The notes under the pieces are model-generated. The model worked only from the letters and a program-made list of their open reading frames with translations, did no database searches and was not told the DNA's origin. Source: Eubacteriales Family XIII. Incertae Sedis bacterium (GTDB lineage Bacteria; Bacillota; Clostridia; Peptostreptococcales; Anaerovoracaceae). Taken from it: a stretch of 64,000 bases of DNA. Made by a program: the position numbers and the translations under genes. Numbering within the stretch: position 1 is the first letter of the stretch; each line of letters opens with the position of its first letter. Of this stretch, positions 7,840 to 19,415 are shown piece after piece. Location of the stretch: positions 62,001 to 126,000 of the forward strand of contig JAISKC010000055.1 of assembly GCA_031261345.1 (NCBI GenBank). Direction: 5' to 3'.

Positions 7840-9795
7840 CTAAAACGGATTATCCAACCTGTAATCTAGTTCGGATATTTTACTCTGCATTTTATCAATT
7901 TCCTCGCGAAGTGAAGTTTCTATTGACGATAAATTGTCTTCAAGTAAATTTTTCTTAACTTGAAGCTCTTTTTTTTCTTTTCCTTTAAGAAATCCTAATT
8001 TTTCTATTTCTATCGAAAATGTATGTATTTCATTTTTAAGGTTATTAACTTCTTCGGACCCAAGCTGTCTTGTCAAGTCATCAATCATATAATTAGTCTC
8101 TTTTATTTCTTGTTCAATATCATTCAACTCGCTACGATTCGCCATCCAATATGAAACAGCCGAAAGCACTCGTTCTTTCTCAATATTACAATCGCCCCCT
8201 GTCTTTATCCGCGAATTCTTCAAGATTGATTTGATTTTGCTGTCAGAATAATTTTTGATGTTTATCTTCCTATAGTATGCTGATCCATAAAGAAAGGCCT
8301 CCTCCAAATTTATCGAATGTTCAACATCCAGCAGATTTTCGCATCCTGCAAATACAGTTGGCATTCCGAACAATGGGATGGCGATAGAGCCATTGTTGAT
8401 ATGTTTAGGCAGTCGCAAATTTTTTAGCGAGCGGCAATTTCTAAAGGCCTGCGCCGCAATTGTAACCAAGGAAATTGGAATGGTAATATTTGAGATGGAA
8501 ACACATCCATCAAAAGTATTTTCTTTTATTTCCTTTATTCCATAAGGAATGACTATTTCTCTTAGATTAGAGCACTCTTGAAAAACATTCTTTCCCCATG
8601 AACTCATAACGCTTGGAAGTGTCACATTCGTTAATGAAGTGCAACCTGAAAAAACAGCGTCTCCAAATGTGTCAACCCCTTCTGGAACTACAACTTGAGT
8701 CACATCCGTGCAAGTCATAAACACGTTCGATGCAATTGCCGTCACACTTTCGGGAATCTCGACGACAGACTTCTCACCAAGATATTTACGCAAGGTGCCG
8801 TTCTCAATTACGAATTCGAATTTATCCTCTTGTAATGGAATACCTACAATAGGGGTGTTATTAATACTATCAGGCATTTCACTTATTTCTTTTATAATAT
8901 CTTCAAATTGAGCTTTTGAATTTGCCACTTGCAATCGATCTGCGATTTTTTCTATTAGAACGCTTGGGCACCCCTCAAATGCGTCTGGCTCAATAGATTT
9001 TATAGAATCTGGAATGTCGATGTTTAATAAAGATTGGCAATTGCTGAAGGCTTTGCTCTCTATCTGAAACGCTTTATTCGGAATAGTTACTTCAGTTAAA
9101 CTTGTACAATCAGCAAATATTCTTGAAGGCACACTGTATATTCCATCTGGTAAAATGGCGCTTTGCAGCGATTCACAGCCCTGAAATACACCTGTATTGA
9201 CTTCCTTGTAGTCTTTGGTAATGTTGTCAGCAACGCTCGCAACCACACCGATAGTTCCTCCACTCTTGGCGGATTGAATCAAATCCCCCGAGTATTCTTT
9301 TGTCAAGCCCTTTGCTACGCCAAATAGATGACCACTTACTGTTGGTGTCGCATCCTTCTTAACAAGATCGTCGCTCACATCCGAAAACACGTCCATAACC
9401 CTTGACACGCCTAATGCATTCACACTATTTGGAATAATTACAGAAGTAAGTTTTTTGCAATTCGAAAAGACGCCAGATCGTATTTCAGTAACACTATCAG
9501 GAATTGATACGTCAGTTATGCCAAGGTTCGCAAAGGCAAAAGACTCAATTATTGTTACATTATCTGGGATTATCACCTGTGTATCGGAGCCGTTGTACTT
9601 ATATAAAACCCCTGAAGATATTTCGAAGTCGTTATCAATCGTAACTTTGCCAACAACCTCTACGGCTTCATTTGAGCCAGTCATCATCTTTCGCGCTTCT
9701 TCAATTGAATATTTCACTCCACAACTTTGGCAAATAAACACCCCTTCCTGTTTTACTAAATCCGAGCTACCACACATCTCACATACTAACGGCAT
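7840..9795 (-). CDS. Zinc-ribbon and leucine-rich-repeat (LRR_5/BspA-type) protein with C-terminal coiled coil
   Basis: ATG 9795 is chosen over GTG 9807 because GGTGG stands 8 nt before it, giving 651 residues. An N-terminal zinc ribbon (CEMCGSSD...CQSCGVKY, about residues 5-28) is followed by LRR_5-type repeats such as VIIPDNVTIIESFAFANL and VTLPSVMSSWGKNVFQECSNL to about residue 530. The last 110 residues, rich in E, K and L, look like a coiled coil (NNLKNEIHTFSIEIEKLG). There is no signal peptide, so unlike most BspA repeats this protein should be cytoplasmic. It is the last gene of an operon with an SPFH/zinc-ribbon protein and a membrane protein. A role as scaffold or recruiter at the membrane is inferred from that context only. 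Confidence 0.78.
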   Translation of the reverse strand: MPLVCEMCGSSDLVKQEGVFICQSCGVKYSIEEARKMMTGSNEAVEVVGKVTIDNDFEISSGVLYKYNGSDTQVIIPDNVTIIESFAFANLGITDVSIPDSVTEIRSGVFSNCKKLTSVIIPNSVNALGVSRVMDVFSDVSDDLVKKDATPTVSGHLFGVAKGLTKEYSGDLIQSAKSGGTIGVVASVADNITKDYKEVNTGVFQGCESLQSAILPDGIYSVPSRIFADCTSLTEVTIPNKAFQIESKAFSNCQSLLNIDIPDSIKSIEPDAFEGCPSVLIEKIADRLQVANSKAQFEDIIKEISEMPDSINNTPIVGIPLQEDKFEFVIENGTLRKYLGEKSVVEIPESVTAIASNVFMTCTDVTQVVVPEGVDTFGDAVFSGCTSLTNVTLPSVMSSWGKNVFQECSNLREIVIPYGIKEIKENTFDGCVSISNITIPISLVTIAAQAFRNCRSLKNLRLPKHINNGSIAIPLFGMPTVFAGCENLLDVEHSINLEEAFLYGSAYYRKINIKNYSDSKIKSILKNSRIKTGGDCNIEKERVLSAVSYWMANRSELNDIEQEIKETNYMIDDLTRQLGSEEVNNLKNEIHTFSIEIEKLGFLKGKEKKELQVKKNLLEDNLSSIETSLREEIDKMQSKISELDYRLDNPF

Positions 9796-9811
9796 ATTCG
9801 TTACCACCTTT

Positions 9812-10528
9812 CTATTTCATCGACTTAACTTTATTGTTACGGTCTTTCACTTGTCTTAAAATTCGGATTGAGATTTTCTCAACCTGCCCAACATTCTTTT
9901 CGTCAACTACGTGCTCAAGTTCTACGACACTGTCCTTTATCGCTTCTTCTTCCGCCTTTAGTCCTTCACTTGACATTGGGTCGGAGTAGCGGATCGCATC
10001 TCGCACTTCTGTTAGGCTCTTTTTCACCTTTGCCGTGTCTTCGCCAAAATCTGTAGATTGCTCTATCAACGCTTCAATATCCGCAACCATCAATCTGATG
10101 TCTAGGACTTTTGCGTCGGTTCTCCCTCCAACGCTCTCAATGGCTCCCTTGCCCAAAATCAATAGCAATCCGCGTATGATGAACACGGCCAGTAATACAA
10201 TCTGTAGGATTACTGCAATTATTACTGCCCATTTTGATGAAATATCCGCAAACGACAATGCCAAAACCACTCCGCTGACGACCAACTCGATAATGAAGAA
10301 AGTCCACGCGGATGCTACAAATGAAAAGTTCTGTGGGAAATTCTTCATTTTGTCATTTAGGAATGTGATATTGTATGCAAGCCACCCGATGGATACCAGA
10401 GTAACTGCGTATGTGATGATGAATACTGCGTCATACGAAGACGCCACCAACCACATTACCAGTGAATAGGCTACTGCGACAATAATCAATATTGCCATTA
10501 CTATCGTTTTCGTCTTTGCCGTTTTCAT
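9812..10528 (-). CDS. Membrane protein with cytoplasmic helical tail, unknown function
   Basis: This protein of about 238 residues starts at ATG 10528, behind GGAAGGGAA; a start at 10561 would overlap the upstream gene more. Four hydrophobic segments fill the first 130 residues (for example IVMAILIIVAVAYSLVMWLV and WAVIIAVILQIVLLAVFI). A charged helical tail of about 100 residues follows and ends in RILRQVKDRNNKVKSMK. No enzyme motif is seen. It lies between an SPFH-domain gene, which it overlaps by a few codons of non-start sequence, and the zinc-ribbon LRR gene. A membrane anchor or regulator for the SPFH protein is the simplest idea. The arrangement recalls the YdjG/YdjH-YdjI group of Bacillus. 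Confidence 0.65.
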   Translation of the reverse strand: MKTAKTKTIVMAILIIVAVAYSLVMWLVASSYDAVFIITYAVTLVSIGWLAYNITFLNDKMKNFPQNFSFVASAWTFFIIELVVSGVVLALSFADISSKWAVIIAVILQIVLLAVFIIRGLLLILGKGAIESVGGRTDAKVLDIRLMVADIEALIEQSTDFGEDTAKVKKSLTEVRDAIRYSDPMSSEGLKAEEEAIKDSVVELEHVVDEKNVGQVEKISIRILRQVKDRNNKVKSMK

Positions 10529-10542
10529 ATGACTTTCCCTTC

Positions 10543-11730
10543 CTACAATTTCTGTCCGCACTCGATGCAGAATTTACCTTTGGGTGTTTTCGCCCCACAG
10601 TTTGGGCAAAACATCGTATCATCGGGCTTCTTTACTTCACTGCCACATTCAGGACAGAACTTTGCGCTAGCCGGCACCTCAGTTCCGCAACTGGGACAGG
10701 CCACGGTTGCCTGTGCCGTTGACGCCGGAGCTGCCGGATTGCCAATTGTTTCAGACATCGCATTGCTTACGACACCTCCAACGGTGCTGCCAACCGTGCC
10801 ACCGACACCGGAGACCATACCGAGACCAATTCCCATATTGCTGAATTCACCGACACCTTCGTTTTGAGCCACCTTCTCTGCGACATCAAATCCGCGTTCC
10901 TGCTGATAGGTAAAGCCTTCCGTCTGCCTCTTTTGAGCAAGACCTTCTGCCTCAATCACCATTCTCTTGGCTTCGGTTGACTGCTCGATGACACCGACCT
11001 GTTGCCGTATCTGTGCATCGGCAATGTCGGCGTATTGTCTAAAATGCAGTTCCTTAAATGTCTGATACGCCCTGTCGTCCTCCGGCTTCACAATCGTTGT
11101 AATGAAGAACTGCTCCAAAGCAAGACCATATCCGGCGAAATCTTCAAATAGCTTTGTTCGCATAGCCTCGGACATTACTGTCAGATGCTCATCAATGGTG
11201 AAGATATTGATTTTGCCCTCACGCATATAATTTGCTAGGTAGGTTTTGAATCGTGTCATTAGAAACGCTCTGAATTTTGCTGTCAGCGTCTGTTGGGAAA
11301 GTTCTTTTTCTGTGCCGACAATCTTGATAAGAAGTTTCCGTGAATCTTCTGCACGAAGACTCATTTCTCCGCTTGCGCCTATCTGTATCGGAAAATTGTA
11401 TGTCGGCTCAACGTATTCAACCTTGCTGTCCGTTCCCCACTTAATGGCCATCTGCTCGGTCTTATTGATGAAGTAAACTTCACAGTGAAACGGAGTTTTT
11501 CCATCTGTAGCCATATTGAAGTACTTGCCAATAAGCGGAATGTTTTGGCTTTCAAGCGTGTAGCGTCCTGATGGGAACAGATCCAAAGCTTGCCCATTCA
11601 TATAGAAGAGCGCTTCTTGCGATTCGTGAACGATTAATTGCGTAGTGCTGTTGAAATCCTCAATGGGATGTTTCCATACGAAGGTAGTATTATCCCCTTC
11701 GTATTTGATAATTTGTGATATTTGAGCCAA
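10543..11730 (-). CDS. SPFH-domain protein with C-terminal double zinc ribbon (YdjI-like)
   Basis: TTG 11730 is preferred because GGGGGAGGG lies 6 nt before it, giving 395 residues; a GTG at 11754 would place the ribosome site inside the gene. Residues about 20-300 form an SPFH/band-7 type fold followed by a helical stretch (EQSTEAKRMVIEAEGLAQKR). A glycine-rich segment (about 300-330) precedes two zinc ribbons: CPSCGTE...CPECGSE, then CPNCGAK...CIECGQ. Family members such as Bacillus YdjI act with PspA-type proteins in membrane stress. No PspA gene is present here, so the membrane-stress role is inferred from the family. It is the first gene of a three-gene operon. Confidence 0.8.
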   Translation of the reverse strand: MAQISQIIKYEGDNTTFVWKHPIEDFNSTTQLIVHESQEALFYMNGQALDLFPSGRYTLESQNIPLIGKYFNMATDGKTPFHCEVYFINKTEQMAIKWGTDSKVEYVEPTYNFPIQIGASGEMSLRAEDSRKLLIKIVGTEKELSQQTLTAKFRAFLMTRFKTYLANYMREGKINIFTIDEHLTVMSEAMRTKLFEDFAGYGLALEQFFITTIVKPEDDRAYQTFKELHFRQYADIADAQIRQQVGVIEQSTEAKRMVIEAEGLAQKRQTEGFTYQQERGFDVAEKVAQNEGVGEFSNMGIGLGMVSGVGGTVGSTVGGVVSNAMSETIGNPAAPASTAQATVACPSCGTEVPASAKFCPECGSEVKKPDDTMFCPNCGAKTPKGKFCIECGQKL

Positions 11731-12008
11731 TTTTATCCCTCCCCCTTCAAGCACTATCTATATACAAACGATGCTCCGAGACGGATGGCAACAAACATAA
11801 AAGGACACCCGCTCGGTCGCCAAACCACACAATTCGTCACAAGAACTCCTTGTTGAGCAGATGCCCTTTTCTAAGTTCTTGTGAACAATATGTAGTCACG
11901 CTGAGCAAATGCCCATGCATAACATGTGTGATTTGGCATAAATATTCTATCATATGTTATACTCAAAAAGTTAATAATGATTTTTAACATATCGTGGAAT
12001 ACAAGAGT
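11731..12008 (-). promoter_or_regulatory. Upstream region of SPFH operon with stem-loop
   Basis: No gene is present. CACAAGAACT (11838-11847) pairs perfectly with AGTTCTTGTG (11874-11883) in a stem with a 26-nt loop. TTGAGCAGATGCCC (11852) is echoed at 11899 as CTGAGCAAATGCCC. AT-rich sequence at 11940-11970 includes a TATAATTT-poor candidate (TAGAAT on minus) but no clean promoter. The stem-loop would sit in the mRNA leader or serve as an operator. Confidence 0.45.
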
Positions 12009-12050
12009 GCTGAAGAAAAAGCTGTAATAAGGCGATAACGCTAGCTAACT
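12009..12050 (+). repeat. 42-bp imperfect direct repeat, right copy
   Basis: It matches 6702-6743 at 38 of 42 positions and is followed at once by the terminator at 12052. It looks like the displaced original 3' end of the phosphatase locus, or an attachment site, at the right border of the 5.3-kb accessory block. Confidence 0.8.
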
Positions 12051-12051
12051 G

Positions 12052-12088
12052 AAAAAGCAGGCTGTCTTCTTCAACCTGCTTTTTATAT
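12052..12088. terminator. Rho-independent terminator, probably two-way
   Basis: AAAAAGCAGG (12052-12061) pairs perfectly with CCTGCTTTTT (12075-12084). A-tract and T-tract flank the stem, so it can stop transcription on both strands, including readthrough from htrA. Confidence 0.85.
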
Positions 12089-12140
12089 TTCGAGATTGAT
12101 TTGGGGGAAAATCGACCTCGGGATTTGGAATTTTCGGGGG

Positions 12141-13604
12141 TTAGCCTCTGGTGCTCATTTCTGATTGGAGCATCAGCGTCACTTCGGTCTCTTTTTCGTC
12201 TCCGTCCCTGTTGTATTTGATTTTGACCACATCGCCTGCTTCGTAGTTGAGTAGGCGTTTGATGAGGTCGCTACTGCTCGTGATGGCCTTGCCGTCAAGT
12301 TCTGTGATGATGTCCTTGACCTCGAGCCCAGCCACCTCGGCCGGTGAGCCAACCGTTACATCTGTTACGAAGGCACCCTTTTCCACAGCGAGTTTCACGT
12401 TCGGATAATTGCTTGCAATGACGCTCACGTCAGCCGCACTTATGCCCATGTAAACCCTCTCGAACGAGCCATTTTTAATAACCTTCTCGATAATAGGCTT
12501 TGCTGTATTGATAGGAATTGCGAAGCCCATGCCCTCGGCGGAGGCTTTTGCCGTATTGACACCTATGACCTCACCCCTGCTGTTCAGTAGCGGACCGCCA
12601 CTGTTTCCGCTGTTGATTGCCGCATCGACCTGAATGAGGCCTTCCATATTTGTCGTCTTTGTGCCGCCGTCGGAGGCAGTTATCTTTCTGTCGAGTCCAC
12701 TGACCACGCCCTGCGTGATACTGCCGTTGAATTCAAGCCCCAGAGGATTTCCGATAGCCGCAACATATGAGCCTATCTGCACATTATCGCTGTCCCCGAG
12801 ATCAACGGGGTTCAGACCGCCTGCCTCGATTTTGACTATCGCAAGGTCAACGCTCGCATCGTTCCAGATCACAGTACCTGGGACTTCTGAGCCGTCGCTT
12901 AGGAGCACGGTAATTTCCTTGACGTCGCCGTCCATTACCACGTGTGAATTTGTAAGAATATAGCCGGACTTGTCAACTATCATGCCTGTTCCGACGCCGG
13001 TAACTTCCGACTCGCCGGCACCGAAGCCAAAGAAATCGCCCTCGCTCACCTGAACACCCTTAGATGTGATACCCACGACAGATGAAAGAACTTTCTTTGC
13101 AACAGCCTCGGTTGTGGACATGTCATTGCTAGTCTTTATAGTATAGTTTGGATTGTTTTGTCCATTGCGACCATTGCCGTTCAGGTTCGCACCGATGACG
13201 CCACCCAAAACGGACGAGAGCACACAGGCGACGACCAAAATAGCAATCAAGACAAAAAACTTTTTCTTCTCAAATCCGAGTATGTAGGCACCGCTACCAC
13301 CCGTGTGCCCAACTGTATCTGAAGGGCGACCCGCATTGTAATTGTTTTGAGCCTGTTCGGAGACCCCGACAGGTGCCGTAGCCCGAGTGGCATTTGGATC
13401 ATAGAAGTCTGCACGAGGCGAGGGCGTAGGCTGAACCGGAGCCACCTGCTCAACAAACACACAACCTCTTTCCTCTGTATAACCCTGAGCCACATCTGTT
13501 GCAACCGGAGCCGAAGGCTGCGAAACTCTAATACTATGCGGTGTTCCGGTTATATTCTCATATTTCGGAGCTACATACCCCAAATCAATCCTATCATTTT
13601 CCAT
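12141..13604 (-). CDS. HtrA/DegP-like membrane-anchored serine protease
   Basis: This 487-residue S1C protease degrades misfolded proteins outside the membrane. GGAGG precedes the ATG. About 112 residues of proline- and asparagine-rich cytoplasmic tail lead to one membrane segment (about 116-138). The trypsin-like domain follows, with catalytic His221 (TNSHVV), Asp253 (VDLAIVK) and Ser335 (NSGNSGGPL). A single PDZ domain (about 385-480) has GSPAEVAGLEVKDIITELDG. The long cytoplasmic tail is typical of clostridial HtrA proteins. The gene stands alone between two terminator-like hairpins. Stress control is likely from the family, but no operator was identified. Confidence 0.93.
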   Translation of the reverse strand: MENDRIDLGYVAPKYENITGTPHSIRVSQPSAPVATDVAQGYTEERGCVFVEQVAPVQPTPSPRADFYDPNATRATAPVGVSEQAQNNYNAGRPSDTVGHTGGSGAYILGFEKKKFFVLIAILVVACVLSSVLGGVIGANLNGNGRNGQNNPNYTIKTSNDMSTTEAVAKKVLSSVVGITSKGVQVSEGDFFGFGAGESEVTGVGTGMIVDKSGYILTNSHVVMDGDVKEITVLLSDGSEVPGTVIWNDASVDLAIVKIEAGGLNPVDLGDSDNVQIGSYVAAIGNPLGLEFNGSITQGVVSGLDRKITASDGGTKTTNMEGLIQVDAAINSGNSGGPLLNSRGEVIGVNTAKASAEGMGFAIPINTAKPIIEKVIKNGSFERVYMGISAADVSVIASNYPNVKLAVEKGAFVTDVTVGSPAEVAGLEVKDIITELDGKAITSSSDLIKRLLNYEAGDVVKIKYNRDGDEKETEVTLMLQSEMSTRG

Positions 13605-13682
13605 ATATATTTCCTCCTTGTCTCATTTGATACTAAAATAATATACCACATTTCTTAAACGAAACTTAGAATAATGCATACT

Positions 13683-13711
13683 TTGTGGCTGTAGGCGAGC
13701 CGCAGCCACAA
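13683..13711. terminator. Strong hairpin between htrA and the peptide gene
   Basis: TTGTGGCTG (13683-13691) pairs with CAGCCACAA (13703-13711) over 9 bp. AT-rich but not clean T-run sequence follows. It could terminate or insulate; it lies upstream of htrA on minus. Confidence 0.4.
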
Positions 13712-13762
13712 TTTATAATTTAATATAATATAAAACAAAATTGTATATTTATGGTTATAATG

Positions 13763-13771
13763 TGATATAAT
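13763..13771 (+). promoter_or_regulatory. Extended -10 promoter of small peptide gene
   Basis: TGATATAAT on plus is a complete extended -10 element. The transcript would start near 13778, at the left arm of the long-range pair GCCGTCT/AGACGGC. Confidence 0.65.
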
Positions 13772-13822
13772 AGCAGAGCCGTCTACCCGCCAGAGCTTTA
13801 GTAGCTGAAGGGAGGTGAGCAA

Positions 13823-13909
13823 ATGTCAACAATCCTAGGTTTCCTTGTGGCGGTTGAAGCAAGTGTAGTTGCATACTACATTTGCAAATGGCTCGACCGC
13901 TACAAGTAA
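13823..13909 (+). CDS. 28-residue hydrophobic peptide, type I toxin-like
   Basis: ATG 13823 has a strong site (GGGAGGTGAGCAA) and is followed by 27 codons. A hydrophobic helix (TILGFLVAVEASVVAYYI) is followed by the polar end CKWLDRYK. The gene sits in a self-contained unit: extended -10 promoter at 13763, then GCCGTCT (13779) that pairs with AGACGGC (13911), then a terminator at 13926. A short membrane peptide in an mRNA whose 5' and 3' ends pair is the usual build of type I toxin genes. Many Firmicutes carry unnamed peptides ending in ICKWLD. Toxicity is not shown by the sequence, and no antisense RNA promoter was identified with confidence. Confidence 0.7.
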   Translation: MSTILGFLVAVEASVVAYYICKWLDRYK

Positions 13910-13925
13910 AAAGACGGCAGAGCAT

Positions 13926-13960
13926 AAAAAAAACACGGAACTAGACCTCCGTGTTTTTTT
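13926..13960. terminator. Rho-independent terminator, two-way
   Basis: AACACGGA (13932-13939) pairs with TCCGTGTT (13948-13955), with A-run before and T-run after. It ends the peptide transcript and can also end nifJ from the other side. Confidence 0.9.
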
Positions 13961-14037
13961 AGTGAGAAAATGTCAATCCTCAACTTCCTTGTAATACACA
14001 TTCTGCACCAATCCAGCACAGATGTCAACACCTATTT

Positions 14038-17589
<3,552 letters not shown>

Positions 17590-17621
17590 TTACAATATAT
17601 TTCTAACTTCATTCTTCATCA

Positions 17622-17639
17622 TGTGTGCATATGCACACA
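17622..17639. promoter_or_regulatory. Perfect 18-bp palindrome, likely operator of nifJ
   Basis: TGTGTGCATATGCACACA lies about 50 bp before the nifJ start and about 14 bp downstream of the start point predicted from the extended -10 at 17660-17668. The position suits a repressor. Related TGTGCA words recur near 17770 (TTGTGTGCACCC, ATGTGCAT). It does not match the Rex consensus, so the regulator is unknown. Confidence 0.6.
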
Positions 17640-17659
17640 AAAATGCCTACTTCCATATA

Positions 17660-17668
17660 ATTATATCA
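17660..17668 (-). promoter_or_regulatory. Extended -10 promoter of nifJ
   Basis: TGATATAAT on minus, 89 bp before the start codon. A TTGCAT lies upstream but at a short 14-bp spacing. Confidence 0.55.
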
Positions 17669-17833
17669 TCATTTGCAGAATGCAACTCTAATTTTCCAAG
17701 AATAATATATGGTTTTTAGCCGTGCCCGTGCACGAAAACAAAGGAATTACAATTTTATGGGAGTAATGTTGTGTGCACCCAATGTGCATTTGTATATATT
17801 TTCAATAATTGGGGTAATTTAGGTGGAAAACCA

Positions 17834-18862
17834 TTATGTTTCGGAAAGAATACGACAAATCTCGTCGGCAATACGATAAAGTGGTAGTTGAGCCATCACA
17901 GCACCGGTCATATATGCAGCCATAGGCATACCGTATACCACGGAACTTCTCTCATCCTGCCCAATTGTATATCCACCGACAGACCTGATTCTTTTCAGCC
18001 CTGTAGCGCCGTCGGCTCCCATACCCGTGAGAATGACGCCAAGAGCCTTCTTTCCAGCCACCTTTGCAACCGAATCAAACAAGACATCGACCGACGGCCT
18101 ATGTCCGTTGACCTTTGGATTCTTATTGATCTTGACGGCGTAGCCCGTGCCCTTTCTGACAAGCTCCATATGAAAATCACCCGGTGCAATCAATATACGC
18201 CCGGGCAAAACATCGTCCCCATCTTCGGCTTCCTTCGCCTGTAGGTTTGTAATGGTGTTCAGCCGCTGAGCATACATCTGCGTGAAGCCTGGCGGCATAT
18301 GTTGCACGATGACGATACCTGGCATATTCGATGAAAATTTCGTAAGGATACTGTTTATCGCTTCCGTGCCGCCCGTCGAGGCTCCTATCGCAATGATTCG
18401 CGCCGGATCGACCGGTGTCTTCAACCCCTCAACGGTGAGTTCGATCGTCTCGGGCTGATTGCGTCTGAATGCATACTGGGCAGATGAGGCCGCCAAAATC
18501 TTCGCCCGAAGCTCCGTGAGAAAAGAATTCGCATCGCCGTTCACATTGTCGGGCTTTGCAATGAAATCAAAAGCTCCCGCATCAAGAGCCTCAAAAACAC
18601 TTTCCCTCAGCGATGAAACGACTATTACCGGCAAAGGATACTGCGGCAAGAGCTTGCGAAGAAATTTGATACCGTCCATCTTCGGCATTTCAATATCCAA
18701 GGTCATGACATCGGGAGCCAGCTTCGGAATCTTGTCCTTCGCGTCAAAAGGATCAGCCGAGAAACCAACGACCTCAATCTCATTGTCCCCTTCAAGACCC
18801 TTGATAATAATTTCTCTGAATAGCAGTGAATCGTCCACCACCATTACTTTTATTTTTGACAT
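17834..18862 (-). CDS. cheB: Chemotaxis response regulator, protein-glutamate methylesterase
   Basis: CheB (342 residues) removes methyl groups from chemoreceptors, and can deamidate them, when phosphorylated by CheA. The N-terminal receiver has the acidic pair VVDDS, Asp56 in MTLDIEMPKMDG, and the switch residues VVSS and FIAKP. The C-terminal esterase has IGASTGGTEAI with the catalytic serine, VQHMPPGFTQMYAQRL with the histidine, and ILTGMGADGATGL with the aspartate. It is the last gene of the cheY operon, 3 nt after cheW, without a clear ribosome site of its own, so translation is probably coupled. No clear terminator was seen downstream. Confidence 0.96.
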   Translation of the reverse strand: MSKIKVMVVDDSLLFREIIIKGLEGDNEIEVVGFSADPFDAKDKIPKLAPDVMTLDIEMPKMDGIKFLRKLLPQYPLPVIVVSSLRESVFEALDAGAFDFIAKPDNVNGDANSFLTELRAKILAASSAQYAFRRNQPETIELTVEGLKTPVDPARIIAIGASTGGTEAINSILTKFSSNMPGIVIVQHMPPGFTQMYAQRLNTITNLQAKEAEDGDDVLPGRILIAPGDFHMELVRKGTGYAVKINKNPKVNGHRPSVDVLFDSVAKVAGKKALGVILTGMGADGATGLKRIRSVGGYTIGQDERSSVVYGMPMAAYMTGAVMAQLPLYRIADEICRILSET

Positions 18863-18865
18863 GGT

Positions 18866-19375
18866 TTAGATTTCTGCGTTCGGTGTCGCAATACCATCAA
18901 TGATATCGATTTCATCATCTCTCAAAAGTTTGTCCGCGTCCAGAAGAAGCTGAACCTGATCCCCGACCTTGCCGATACCCTCGATGTATCTATTTTCGAA
19001 GCCCATGGTTCCGCCCTGCGGAGGCTGAGCAATCTGCTCATCTTCGATGGTCAGAACATCGTCCACCTTGTCAACGATGAGCCCAACCGCAATCGAATGG
19101 ACATCGATGACGACTATACATGTCCTCTCGGTATAGGGAATTTCTTCCTTTCCAAACTTGAGCCTGACATCGATCAGCGGAATGATACGGCCTCTGAGGT
19201 TGATGATGCCTTTGACATAATCGGGCGTCTCCGGAACTTTGGTCGCCTCCTGGATCCCAATGATTTCGGTGACAAACCTGATGGGCAGACCGTAAACATT
19301 ATCCTCAAGCGTGAACGTCAGATACCGTCCATGCTGTGTATCCTCTTCAAAAACTTCATCATTGAATGCCATCAT
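18866..19375 (-). CDS. cheW: Chemotaxis coupling protein
   Basis: CheW links chemoreceptors to CheA. The ATG at 19375 is chosen because GGAGG stands 8 nt before it; an upstream ATG at 19390 overlaps that site. This gives 169 residues. The domain shows RYLTFTLEDNVYGLPIRFVTEI, PDYVKGIINLRGRIIPLIDVRLKFG and AVGLIVDKVDDVL, all standard CheW features. A C-terminal tail of about 20 residues (LLRDDEIDIIDGIATPNAEI) is longer than in minimal CheW. It lies between cheD and cheB in the minus-strand operon. Confidence 0.95.
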   Translation of the reverse strand: MMAFNDEVFEEDTQHGRYLTFTLEDNVYGLPIRFVTEIIGIQEATKVPETPDYVKGIINLRGRIIPLIDVRLKFGKEEIPYTERTCIVVIDVHSIAVGLIVDKVDDVLTIEDEQIAQPPQGGTMGFENRYIEGIGKVGDQVQLLLDADKLLRDDEIDIIDGIATPNAEI

Positions 19376-19415
19376 TGCCCTGTCCTCCATCCATTACTGA
19401 GTAATTATTTTGCTA

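Noticed and set aside
17690..17833. A gene or RNA between nifJ and cheB
   Set aside because: Only TGTGCA-type words and AT-rich sequence are seen; no frame with a start site and no clear terminator.
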